Assembly (NCBI GenBank): GCA_045590195.1
Contig: JAZNQN010000013.1
Location: forward strand, 1 to 57,392
Length of the DNA: 57,392 bases
Direction of reading: 5' to 3'
Source of the DNA: JAZNQN01 sp045590195
Lineage (GTDB): Bacteria; Bacillota; Clostridia; UMGS1883; UMGS1540
The notes beneath the pieces were generated by a model. It saw only the letters and a program-made list of their open reading frames with translations, had not been told where the DNA came from and did not search any database. Positions 43,182 to 52,386 of this stretch are shown here, piece after piece. The translations under genes and the position numbers were made by a program. Positions within the stretch are counted from its first letter, which is position 1. Each line of letters starts with the position of its first letter.

Positions 43182-44900
43182 ATGAAAAAAATCATTTCAA
43201 TTTTTTTGTTTGTTGCGATTTTATGCAGTTTTTGCGTTTTTGCTGACAGTACCAATATTCAGGTTGATATTAAAAGTATTACCGATGATATTATTACTGT
43301 GAGCGGCGTGGCTTCCCTTGATGAGGTTGTAACTGTTTATGTTTTAAACCCGGGCAAAACAGAGGCAGACGCAAACGCTGTAAGCAGTGTATCAAACAGC
43401 GATGTTTATCAGTTTTTCGGAACAACTCTTGCAAAGGCTGGTAAATATGCCATTGATATTAAAATCGTTCCATACGGTAGCAGTGCCGGTGGGGAATATA
43501 AAATTTGTGTTATAAGTGGTGGAAAACTTTCCACAACTACCTACACTTTTTATTCATATGCTAAAAAGCAGGAATTTGTAAGTACACTCAAAGATGCAAC
43601 GAATCCCGAATTGCTTGACGATCAGCTTCCGCAAATTGCAGAAGTTTTTGGGCTTTCAACACTTAAGCTTTATCAAAATGAAGACTTGCTTTCGTATGCT
43701 ACTTACATATGTAAACTGAATAATAAATACACTCTACAAAATCCTGAGCAGGCATCTGTACTGCTTTATGACGCTTTAGTGCTTTCAGCGCTTAACAGTG
43801 ACAATGCATCGCTTTTTGAAAATGGCGAATTTGCGTTCTGGGCACAACTTTCTGATGATACTGCGGTTTATGAGGATTATTTGAATATAAACGAAACCGG
43901 CAAAACTACAATGCAGAATAAAATTTTTGCAAAAGACTATAATTCGCTTTCAGATGCTTTTGATTACTTCAAAGAGCTTACAATGCTTTACGGCATAACC
44001 GAGAGTGCTTTAGGCGGAAGCGGACATATTGAAGGATATTTATCAGATTATCATGATGAGTATGTTGCGGCAGGATTTAACCTTGATGACTTTGAAAATT
44101 ATAAAAACAAAAAGACAATATATTCTTTGATGACAAAATCATCTGCAACTTCTCTTGAAACACTTGCTGATGAGTTTAATGCCGCTATTGAACCTAAAAA
44201 TTCAGAAAGTTCGTCAGGTGGTAGTTCCGGCGGTTCTTCCGGTGGCGGTTTCGGTGGTGGAAGCAGCGGTAGCTCTGCAGGCGGAACCGGTTCTTCGGCT
44301 GAAACTCCTTCCGACTATGTAACGGGTACTGATGAACAGACTAAACCAACAGTTACATATGTTGATGTTGCTGAAGGCAAATGGTACTTTGAACCTGTTA
44401 GCATTCTTACAGCACGTAACATTATTTCCGGTTATCCCGGAGGTAGATTTGAGCCTATGAAGAGTGTAAGCCGAGCTGAACTGCTTAAAATGCTTTCAAT
44501 TGCTTTTCCGCTTGATGGTGATGGAGATGGGTTAACATTCAGAGACGTTTCGGAAAACAGCTGGTATGCACCTTATATAAACAAAGCATCAGCTCTTGGA
44601 ATATTCCTTGGAAGTGATGGAAAAGCCAATCCTGATGTAAGCATTACCCGCGAAGATGCGGCCGTTTTGCTTTACAGAATGCTCTCAAAGAGTGGTACAA
44701 ATATGTCAGAGGACAAATCTTTTGATGATGATAATAATATGGCTGACTATTCAAAAGAAGCTATTTCAAAGCTTGGCGGATTTGGAATTTTAAACGGTAA
44801 CGGAACCGGTTCTTTTCTGCCGAAAAATACAATTACAAGAGCTGAAGCTGCACAAATGATTTATTCAGCACTTGTGAAAACAGGAGGTATCGAAAATTGA
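43182..44900 (+). CDS. S-layer homology domain protein, C-terminal SLH
   Basis: The protein has 572 residues from the ATG at 43182, with GGAGGTAGG upstream. A signal peptide (1-22, ending VFA-DS) leads to a beta-sandwich-like N-terminal region and a helical middle (about 125-340). A Ser/Gly-rich linker (about 343-373) precedes three SLH motifs (about 391-572), each with a YF/WY..... FRPN-like GGRFEPMKSVSRAELL or ITREDAAVLLYR pattern. SLH motifs bind pyruvylated secondary cell-wall polymer, so it is a surface-anchored protein. It is translationally coupled to the next gene. Confidence 0.88.
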   Translation: MKKIISIFLFVAILCSFCVFADSTNIQVDIKSITDDIITVSGVASLDEVVTVYVLNPGKTEADANAVSSVSNSDVYQFFGTTLAKAGKYAIDIKIVPYGSSAGGEYKICVISGGKLSTTTYTFYSYAKKQEFVSTLKDATNPELLDDQLPQIAEVFGLSTLKLYQNEDLLSYATYICKLNNKYTLQNPEQASVLLYDALVLSALNSDNASLFENGEFAFWAQLSDDTAVYEDYLNINETGKTTMQNKIFAKDYNSLSDAFDYFKELTMLYGITESALGGSGHIEGYLSDYHDEYVAAGFNLDDFENYKNKKTIYSLMTKSSATSLETLADEFNAAIEPKNSESSSGGSSGGSSGGGFGGGSSGSSAGGTGSSAETPSDYVTGTDEQTKPTVTYVDVAEGKWYFEPVSILTARNIISGYPGGRFEPMKSVSRAELLKMLSIAFPLDGDGDGLTFRDVSENSWYAPYINKASALGIFLGSDGKANPDVSITREDAAVLLYRMLSKSGTNMSEDKSFDDDNNMADYSKEAISKLGGFGILNGNGTGSFLPKNTITRAEAAQMIYSALVKTGGIEN

Positions 44901-47539
44901 AAAGAATAATTTCACTGGCCTTATGTTTGGTTTTTCTTTTGACACCAATGGCGGCTTTAGCCAATAATTCAAGCGGCAACAATTCTGATTTTGCATTTAT
45001 TTACGGACTTGGATTAGTTGATAATACAGCATCGGCAACCGCACCGCTTACAAGAATTGAACTTGCGCGTATTCTTTATAATATTATATTTGGAGATACT
45101 GAGCTTCATACAGATTATTATAAGGACTACCAGTTTACTGATGTAGCTGAAAATGATAAAAACGTTGTGGCAATTATGATGGATGCCGGCATTATGAAAG
45201 GCGACGGTTATGGCAGATTTATGCCTGATGCAACTGTTACATATAATCAGCTTATCAAAACTGTTATTGCTTTTCTTGGATATGACTATAAAGCTCAAAC
45301 TGTTGGCGGATACCCTTCCGGCTATATGATTTTGGCTTCACAAATGCAGATACTTCTTCCATGGGCTGTTGACGGCGATGCTCATGTTACATATGCTGCT
45401 GCGGCATCTGTTCTTAAAAGAGCACTTGATACTCCTATGTGTGTAATTAATGATACAGTTTACGAGATATTAGAAGATGAAAACTGGCTTTATCACTATA
45501 TGAATATCAAAACAGATTACGGCATTATTAGCGGTAACTACCTTGCAAATTTATATAGTGACACAATTTCCGGATATGACAAAATCGATTTCAATGGGAA
45601 AACCATGGAAATTTCTGATAATTGCATCGATATTCACGATATGCTTGGAATGAATGTGAGAATTTATTTTGTTGACGATGCAATTATGCCAAAAATTGTT
45701 TACTTTGAAAAAGGACTTAATACTGCATACACAGTAAACGATATGGAAATTGGTTATGCAACACTCCAGAAAGTTGTAAAATACGAAGGCGAAACAGATA
45801 TTACTTATACAATTTCTGCGGACGCAGAAATGATTTACAACGGCTCACACCTTGCAACTTTTACTGCTGAAGATATTAATCCGTTTGAAGCAAAAGGATT
45901 AAACGGCGAAATTAAACTTATTGATAATAATAACGACACATTGATTGACTACATAGTGGTTTCGGCATATGAAACAATGCTTGTCGGCAGTGTGAGCGAT
46001 GGAATTATTTACGATTTTTACGGCAAAAAAGCTCCCGTAAGCATCGAAAATTACAAAGAGAGAAATATTGACATTTGTAATATACTCGGTGAGCCAATTC
46101 TTCCCGAGAAAATTGCGGCAGGTGTTTGTGCAAATATTCTTCGTGACAAACAAAATAATATTACTAAAATTGCAGTAACTAATGACAATCTTAACGGTGT
46201 TTTAGATGAAATTGCGTATAGCGGTTCAAAAATGTCTGCAATTTCAATGCTTGGCTCAGAGCTTCGCGTTGCAAATAATGTATTTGTGAACACAAACGGT
46301 TTTGATCCTGCACCCGGTAACGGAGCAAAAGTTTATTTTGACATTCTTGGCAAGGTTGCCATTATTGACCTTGTAAATTACGAAGGCGGCGAAAAAAGCA
46401 AATTTGCAGTTGCAGTTGATGGCGGAGCTATTGGTGCACTTGAAAGTAAATCTATTTTAAGGCTTTTTACAGAAGATGGCGAAATGAAAGATTACGAAAT
46501 TTCTGAAAGAGTTAAAATCAATGGTGTTACCGCTACAGATGCACAGTCGCTTTTATCTGCTCTTGGCAGCACGGCAAGAAGCAAAATAACCAGACAGGTT
46601 TTAATTTATAAGGCAGAGAATGAAATTTTAACCGAAGTTATCTTGCCAACTGAACCTGGAACATTTAACGATAGCTTTTATGAGTTCTCGTCAACAGGTT
46701 TAAAATATATTGCAGGTCTTTCAAACTACGGTTCTAAATTTACTCTGTCAAAAGATATGAAGGTTTTCCGTATGCCTGCCGACAGCCAGAGAAACATTCA
46801 AAAGTTTTACAGTGTTTCAAGCACCATTCCTAATGGAAGTTTCAGTTCAACAAGATTGTTTGGTACAAATAAATTAGGCCTTGAAGCTACTGTTGTAGTT
46901 GTTACCGATAACACCAGAGGTAATGTTGAAACCCCACCATCAGTTATTGATCGTGAGCCTATATTTATGATTGAGAAAATAACAGAAAGTCTTGATGATG
47001 ACGGAGAAAAAATATTTAAAATTTCCTGTCATACAGTAAACGGATATTATTATTATAAAATGTTCTTCTACACCAAGCCCGATGTTTTGCTTGCGGGTTG
47101 TGGTGGTAAATATCCTGAAGCCGGTGATATTTTAAGATCAGCTCATTTTTATAATAATGGTGAAGAAGTAAACTGGGTTAAATTGCTTTATGATTTTTCT
47201 GAGGATAAGCCCGGTGTTTCAATTCCATACAATTCGCTTGGTGATCAGGAATATTATACCTATGGTACTGTAGTTGCCAAATCCGGTACTACGGTTAAAA
47301 TTAAAACTTATACTGCACCGGGCGCACCCGACCTTAATAATTTCGAAGTTCACAACATCGGCGGTAGCTTCTATAAAATTTTAGAACTTAAAGAAAGCAA
47401 ACGCGGTGAACTGACCATTGCAAATTCAACTCCAAGTTGTATTCTTGATGAAACAACTTCACCGGGAAAAGGTAGCGAAATATTTATGTACACGAGAGCC
47501 GATGGTGGCTTTGCCGTGTTTGTAATTAACAGAAAGTAA
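44897..47539 (+). CDS. Large secreted protein with N-terminal SLH motifs
   Basis: The protein has 880 residues from a TTG at 44897 that overlaps the previous stop by 4 bases, after GGAGGTATCG. A signal peptide (1-22, ending ALA-NN) is followed by SLH-like motifs at about 30-180 (LTRIELARILYNIIFG, FTDVAEND, GDGYGRFMPDATVTYNQLIK). The remaining 700 residues are beta-rich, with several repeats of about 120 residues, and match no family I recognise. It is probably a structural S-layer or surface protein. It is paired with the C-terminal SLH protein upstream. Confidence 0.78.
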   Translation: MKRIISLALCLVFLLTPMAALANNSSGNNSDFAFIYGLGLVDNTASATAPLTRIELARILYNIIFGDTELHTDYYKDYQFTDVAENDKNVVAIMMDAGIMKGDGYGRFMPDATVTYNQLIKTVIAFLGYDYKAQTVGGYPSGYMILASQMQILLPWAVDGDAHVTYAAAASVLKRALDTPMCVINDTVYEILEDENWLYHYMNIKTDYGIISGNYLANLYSDTISGYDKIDFNGKTMEISDNCIDIHDMLGMNVRIYFVDDAIMPKIVYFEKGLNTAYTVNDMEIGYATLQKVVKYEGETDITYTISADAEMIYNGSHLATFTAEDINPFEAKGLNGEIKLIDNNNDTLIDYIVVSAYETMLVGSVSDGIIYDFYGKKAPVSIENYKERNIDICNILGEPILPEKIAAGVCANILRDKQNNITKIAVTNDNLNGVLDEIAYSGSKMSAISMLGSELRVANNVFVNTNGFDPAPGNGAKVYFDILGKVAIIDLVNYEGGEKSKFAVAVDGGAIGALESKSILRLFTEDGEMKDYEISERVKINGVTATDAQSLLSALGSTARSKITRQVLIYKAENEILTEVILPTEPGTFNDSFYEFSSTGLKYIAGLSNYGSKFTLSKDMKVFRMPADSQRNIQKFYSVSSTIPNGSFSSTRLFGTNKLGLEATVVVVTDNTRGNVETPPSVIDREPIFMIEKITESLDDDGEKIFKISCHTVNGYYYYKMFFYTKPDVLLAGCGGKYPEAGDILRSAHFYNNGEEVNWVKLLYDFSEDKPGVSIPYNSLGDQEYYTYGTVVAKSGTTVKIKTYTAPGAPDLNNFEVHNIGGSFYKILELKESKRGELTIANSTPSCILDETTSPGKGSEIFMYTRADGGFAVFVINRK

Positions 47540-47552
47540 AGGAGGGCATATT

Positions 47553-50500
47553 ATGAAAAGATTTATTTCATTTATATTGGTTTTAACTGTTTTACTCAGC
47601 TGTATTTCGGCCAGTGCTTTAACCATCAATTATAAGGATATCGAAGCAAACCCCTCTTTGAAAAATATTTTAGTAGAGGCAAGAAAATATTTGTTCGAAA
47701 CGAAAAGAAATACTTCAGGTGATTATTTCACACCGCCGCTTGAACATCCAAGAGTTATCTTAACCGATAAAGTTAAAACAGAAATTTTAGAACTCAAAGA
47801 AACAAATTCAAAATACAAAAGGTCATTCGATTACGTAAAAAGTATGGCAGAAAAGCCTTTGCCTGAACTTACAGGTCTCATTTCCACTTCTGTAAAAAAT
47901 CAGATTTCGGCCCAGGCTTTTATGTATCAGTTTGGCGGACTTACAGATGAGCAGGCAAGAGCCCTTGCTGATTACACGGTTGAATATCTTTTAACATCTA
48001 AAACTGCAGTTCCAAACTCGGGAACAATTGCAATTTACAAAGACTATGGTTGCAACGGCATAATCCCCGCATCTTATGTTTATGACTGGTGCTATGATGC
48101 TTTGAGCGATACTCAGAGAATTGCGCTTGCCGATGCAATTGTAAAAATGTACGAGCATCCTGAACAAATTGGGTTTGATAGCTACAAATCTGTATTTAAA
48201 AACAATGCAATATCCGGCTCACTTGTTGGTTGGCCACTTGTTATAAATACAACTGCGGCTTTGGCGGTTTATGATATGTATCCTGAACTTTACGATACAA
48301 TGATGCCGGGCGTACTTGGCCCAATGGCTGAGCTGGCTAAAATTTACGCAGAAGCCGGTGTTCTTTCCGACGGTTCCATTGCCTACACAAGGGAGTATTA
48401 TTCTTTCTATGTAATGGAAATGTTCGATGCAATCGGATACGAAAAAATGTATGGTGAAGCATCACCTGTCGGATATAAAATGCTTTATTCAAGGCTTCCG
48501 TATGGTGGACTTGTAAGACAGGGCGACGACTTTTCGCAGCCTGTAGTTGCTGTTGGTAACTACATTCAGGGTGCCGAAATTTACGATATGGGTACTCTTG
48601 GTGCATATTTTGACGACCCGTACCTTACATTTGGCCGCGATATACTTATGGGTGACAGTGCAAGCCTTGACAACCTTCTTTTCTACAGAAGTGCTGTTGA
48701 GCCGGAACTCCCCGATGATTTGCCCCTTGCATTTAAAGGTGATGAGCCAAGAAGCGAAATTACTGCAAGAACTTCATGGCAGATGGGCTACGATTCACCC
48801 GCGGTTGTTGCATATATGAATATGAATAACCGCCGTACAGGTGACCACGATCACGGTGATATTGGTAACTTCCAGATTTATTACAAAGGCCCTCTTGCTA
48901 TGAAAACCGGTGTGTATGCTGGTGACAACTGGGGTAAAACTCACTGGAAAAACTATATGACAAGGTCAATAGCCGCAAACTGTATGCTCATAAGAAACCC
49001 TAGCGAAGTTTACGACTATATCCATTCTCCTGTTTCGAATGACGGTGGTCAGTTAATGTCATCGGATTTAGTTGGATGGGCGTATGGTTATTCAGGACCT
49101 GATAACCATTTTGACGATGAACTCAACCTTTGGAGTACCGAAGAAGGTTATTACATAGGCCCTAACGATATTACACCTGCATTTTCATATCTAAAAGGTG
49201 ACATTACTCCTGCATATAATGAGAAAAAGGTTGAAAACTATACCCGTTCAATGGTGTTTATGGACCTTTTTGAAAGCGATTATCCTGCAGCGATGATAGT
49301 ATTTGACAGGGTTGTTTCTGCAAAGGCTGAATATGAAAAAGCTTGGCTTTTGCATGGTGCTGAAGAACCAACCATTGATGGAAATAAAACAACTTTCGCC
49401 GCAACAGGTGAAGGTTTTAACGGTAAACTTGTAAATACTACTATGTACCCTCAAAAACCGAATATAGTTAAAATAGGTGGCGAAGGTAAGGAGTATATGG
49501 TAGGCGATGAAAATCATCCTGCTCCAAATGCCGTTGCCAACGAGTATTTCAGCGGTGCATGGAGGGTAGAGGTTATTCCTTCAAAACAGGAAAAAGAAGA
49601 TTTGTTCTTAAACTCTATGTATGTTACAGATTATGACAGAAACCTTCCATATTTAAATCAGGAATGTGTTGAAACTGACAAAATGGTTGGCGTAAGCATT
49701 AAAGACCGACTTGTAATGTTTGCAAAAGACAGTCAGCCAATTGCCGACAAGTTTGAAATTACAGTTCCCGACAACGGTAACAAAGAAGTAATGTGCCTCT
49801 TTACAGATGTTGCGGCCGGTAACTGGAAAATTGGTAATACTGTTGTAAAGAGTGAAGAAGGCTCAAATGCCGTAATGTTTACTTTGGCACCCGGCAAATA
49901 TACCGCAACAAAAACAGAGGAAGAAGCGGTAGAAATTACATATCCCGAAATGCCAAAGGTTAAAAATGGTGATTTTATTATAAGAGACGGTAATGTGTTC
50001 CAGAACCTTCCTTACGAAAACCGCTTAATCGACGGAAAACCTTATGTTCCGGCTGCGGCTTTCTTTGAGAAGTTTGCCGATGCTGAAACCTTGGCTTCCG
50101 GCAACACTTTAACTGTTAAAAATAATAAATTTGAAATTGCATTTACCGAAGGCTCATCAGAATTTGTTTACAAAAAAGACGGTGTTTCTGCAAAGGCTAA
50201 GCTTGACGGCGAAGCAAAAATGCTTGATGGTATTTTGTACATCAATCCTTCAACCACGGGTAAAGTTCTCGGTATTTCTGGCTCATATTCCGCAAATTCA
50301 AAAGTTTTAAGACTTTTGAAAACAGATATTGCAGAATCTACCGTCACAAAGCTTGAAGGCGTTGACGAGAGCAGAGTTTTATGGCCTGTTGAAATTTCGG
50401 CAAGTACAGACGACGGTAATGGTCCGTTTAATACAATTGACCGCGATTTATCAACCCGTTGGTCATCAACTCAGGGTGATGGTGAGTGGATTAGTTTTGA

Positions 50501-50771
50501 CCTTGGTGAAGTTTATGAAATTGACAGTGTTCTCATTGCATTCTATAATGGCGATATAAGACATTGGAAATTTGACCTTGAAGTTTCGAACGATGGAATT
50601 AATTTTAAAACCATTCATAAAGGCCTTAAGAGTGGAGGACAAACAAAAAATGTTGAAGAATTTAAACTTCCTGCAGGCACCTCCGCAAGGTATGTTCGCT
50701 ATGTAGGCCATGGCGAGGAAGTAACGGCTTCACTTTACAATTCACTTACACAGGTAATTATTTGCAAATAA
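47553..50771 (+). CDS. Secreted heparinase II/III-like lyase with discoidin domain
   Basis: The protein has 1072 residues. A signal peptide (1-22) precedes an alpha-toroid region (about 60-400) and the beta-sandwich of heparinase II/III and alginate-lyase type enzymes; GDHDHGDIGNFQIYYKG at about 430 is the conserved His-rich segment. A copper-amine-oxidase-N-like stalk domain spans about 804-930 and an F5/8 type C (CBM32-like) sugar-binding domain about 945-1072 (DLSTRWSS, ISFDLGEVYEIDSV). It likely cleaves an acidic polysaccharide such as a glycosaminoglycan outside the cell. GGAGG precedes the ATG, 13 bases after the SLH gene. Confidence 0.82.
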   Translation: MKRFISFILVLTVLLSCISASALTINYKDIEANPSLKNILVEARKYLFETKRNTSGDYFTPPLEHPRVILTDKVKTEILELKETNSKYKRSFDYVKSMAEKPLPELTGLISTSVKNQISAQAFMYQFGGLTDEQARALADYTVEYLLTSKTAVPNSGTIAIYKDYGCNGIIPASYVYDWCYDALSDTQRIALADAIVKMYEHPEQIGFDSYKSVFKNNAISGSLVGWPLVINTTAALAVYDMYPELYDTMMPGVLGPMAELAKIYAEAGVLSDGSIAYTREYYSFYVMEMFDAIGYEKMYGEASPVGYKMLYSRLPYGGLVRQGDDFSQPVVAVGNYIQGAEIYDMGTLGAYFDDPYLTFGRDILMGDSASLDNLLFYRSAVEPELPDDLPLAFKGDEPRSEITARTSWQMGYDSPAVVAYMNMNNRRTGDHDHGDIGNFQIYYKGPLAMKTGVYAGDNWGKTHWKNYMTRSIAANCMLIRNPSEVYDYIHSPVSNDGGQLMSSDLVGWAYGYSGPDNHFDDELNLWSTEEGYYIGPNDITPAFSYLKGDITPAYNEKKVENYTRSMVFMDLFESDYPAAMIVFDRVVSAKAEYEKAWLLHGAEEPTIDGNKTTFAATGEGFNGKLVNTTMYPQKPNIVKIGGEGKEYMVGDENHPAPNAVANEYFSGAWRVEVIPSKQEKEDLFLNSMYVTDYDRNLPYLNQECVETDKMVGVSIKDRLVMFAKDSQPIADKFEITVPDNGNKEVMCLFTDVAAGNWKIGNTVVKSEEGSNAVMFTLAPGKYTATKTEEEAVEITYPEMPKVKNGDFIIRDGNVFQNLPYENRLIDGKPYVPAAAFFEKFADAETLASGNTLTVKNNKFEIAFTEGSSEFVYKKDGVSAKAKLDGEAKMLDGILYINPSTTGKVLGISGSYSANSKVLRLLKTDIAESTVTKLEGVDESRVLWPVEISASTDDGNGPFNTIDRDLSTRWSSTQGDGEWISFDLGEVYEIDSVLIAFYNGDIRHWKFDLEVSNDGINFKTIHKGLKSGGQTKNVEEFKLPAGTSARYVRYVGHGEEVTASLYNSLTQVIICK

Positions 50772-50796
50772 TTAAGTTATGAAAGGCATGATTTTT

Positions 50797-52296
50797 ATGA
50801 AAAAAATAACAAGTATTTTCTTATGTGCTTTTATAATGCTTTTGTCATTTTCTGCCGTTTTTGCTGAAGAGGGTGAATTTATTGAAATTCCGTCAGCAGG
50901 CTATTTTGACATTACAAAACCACTTCCTGTTAAAATTACTTTTGAGGATATGGTTAAATGCACAATTTATATAGGTGCAAACGAGGTTGCAAGCGGAGTG
51001 GCAACTGACGGTGTTTTTGAAACAGAAGCTGATATAAGTTCTGTTCCATACATTGGCGATGTAACTTTGAAAGCTGTTGCCACTTTGGAAAACGGTTCAA
51101 AATTTTCCGGAGTAAAACAAATTAAACTTGTTAAACTCACTGATCCTATCAGCAAATATTCGCAGACTTTTACTGATCTTAATCAGGAATATGAAAGTGC
51201 ATCAAGTGTAGCTTTGCTTGATATGATTGTGTTTACACAGGGTGTTTCTACCATTAAACCTTATGATAGAGGTGATGGCGATATTGCGCTTGAGCTTTCG
51301 TATCACGAGCCACATTATTCGCCTTTTATGTACAAGGCTGGTCTTGGAATTACAGATAGTTCCCTGATTGAAATATATTTCGATGTTATGTTTAGCAGCA
51401 GTGAAGATTCTTTTACTGTAAATTATCGTTATAATACATCCGATGTACCTGCTGGAAGAATTACAAAATATTTTTCCGGTGGAAAATTGGGCAACAGCGA
51501 AGAAACTTACGAGCCAGGCGTATGGTATAGTGCGAAAATTATCGTTGATACTTATGGTGATGGAGCCAATAAGTTTTACGTAAAAGGTGGCGACTTTGAA
51601 GATTATACACTTTTTGCTGAAAGCTCTGAGTTTTCCGGTAACGGATTAAACCAAGTTAGATTTGAGCTAAGCAATAAAAGCGGTGAAAGCTACTATTTGG
51701 ATAATTTTGAAGTTAAATATAAAACAATTTTAAACGTATGTTCAATATCACCTTCTTTTGTGAATGATAGTGGCGAAACAGATGCCTTTAATGTAGGGGT
51801 AAGTTCTCCTGTTACAGGTACAGCTAGTGAAAGAATTGAACTGATTGAACCTATTGTTATTAAAAATGAAAGCGGAGATGTTATACCTTCGACTTTTGAA
51901 TTGTCATCTGATGCACTTAGTGTATCACTTTCACCTTCAAAAACACTGAATTTTGGCAGAAAATATTATCTGGTAGTGCCTTCAAGTGCTAAAGCTGAGT
52001 CGGGTACCAAATTTCATGTTGCAGATCCGTTTGTTTTTTACACCGAAAAATCGCCTAATGGTATAGAGAAAGTATTAAAAAGTAGTGGAGGCATTGCTGT
52101 TTATCTTAAAAATATTGAAGCACTTTCTGACAATGCTAAAATAATTGCTGTATCATATAACGGACAACAGGCAGTTGATGTAAATTCGGTAGAAGTTGTT
52201 GGCGAAGTTGAGTATGATATTTTATTGGCTGAGGGCGAATACTATAAGGTTTATCTTTACGAGGGTAATTCTTTAATTGATGAAGTTGAATTTTAA
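50797..52296 (+). CDS. Secreted protein with Ig-like and lectin-like regions
   Basis: The protein has 499 residues from the ATG at 50797; the ATG at 50779 lacks a good site, while AAAGG lies before 50797. A signal peptide (1-24, ending VFA-EE) precedes an Ig-like segment (about 30-110). A jelly-roll-like region (about 125-315, with SLIEIYFDVMF and YLDNFEVKY) resembles LamG/concanavalin domains. A second Ig-like domain of SbsA type follows (about 320-420). No enzyme motif is seen. It may help bind a polysaccharide. It lies 25 bases after the lyase gene. Confidence 0.7.
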   Translation: MKKITSIFLCAFIMLLSFSAVFAEEGEFIEIPSAGYFDITKPLPVKITFEDMVKCTIYIGANEVASGVATDGVFETEADISSVPYIGDVTLKAVATLENGSKFSGVKQIKLVKLTDPISKYSQTFTDLNQEYESASSVALLDMIVFTQGVSTIKPYDRGDGDIALELSYHEPHYSPFMYKAGLGITDSSLIEIYFDVMFSSSEDSFTVNYRYNTSDVPAGRITKYFSGGKLGNSEETYEPGVWYSAKIIVDTYGDGANKFYVKGGDFEDYTLFAESSEFSGNGLNQVRFELSNKSGESYYLDNFEVKYKTILNVCSISPSFVNDSGETDAFNVGVSSPVTGTASERIELIEPIVIKNESGDVIPSTFELSSDALSVSLSPSKTLNFGRKYYLVVPSSAKAESGTKFHVADPFVFYTEKSPNGIEKVLKSSGGIAVYLKNIEALSDNAKIIAVSYNGQQAVDVNSVEVVGEVEYDILLAEGEYYKVYLYEGNSLIDEVEF

Positions 52297-52386
52297 TGGT
52301 TTGTAATTTTGCCATTTACTTAAAATGTTATACAACGAAAAAGTGGCATTAAATAATATAATTTTATAAATTTTTAGGAGGACAAT

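Noticed and set aside
44211..44300. Short repeats in the SLH gene considered as a CRISPR-like or satellite array
   Set aside because: They are in-frame Ser/Gly codons of a linker; there are no spacers and no uniform repeat unit.
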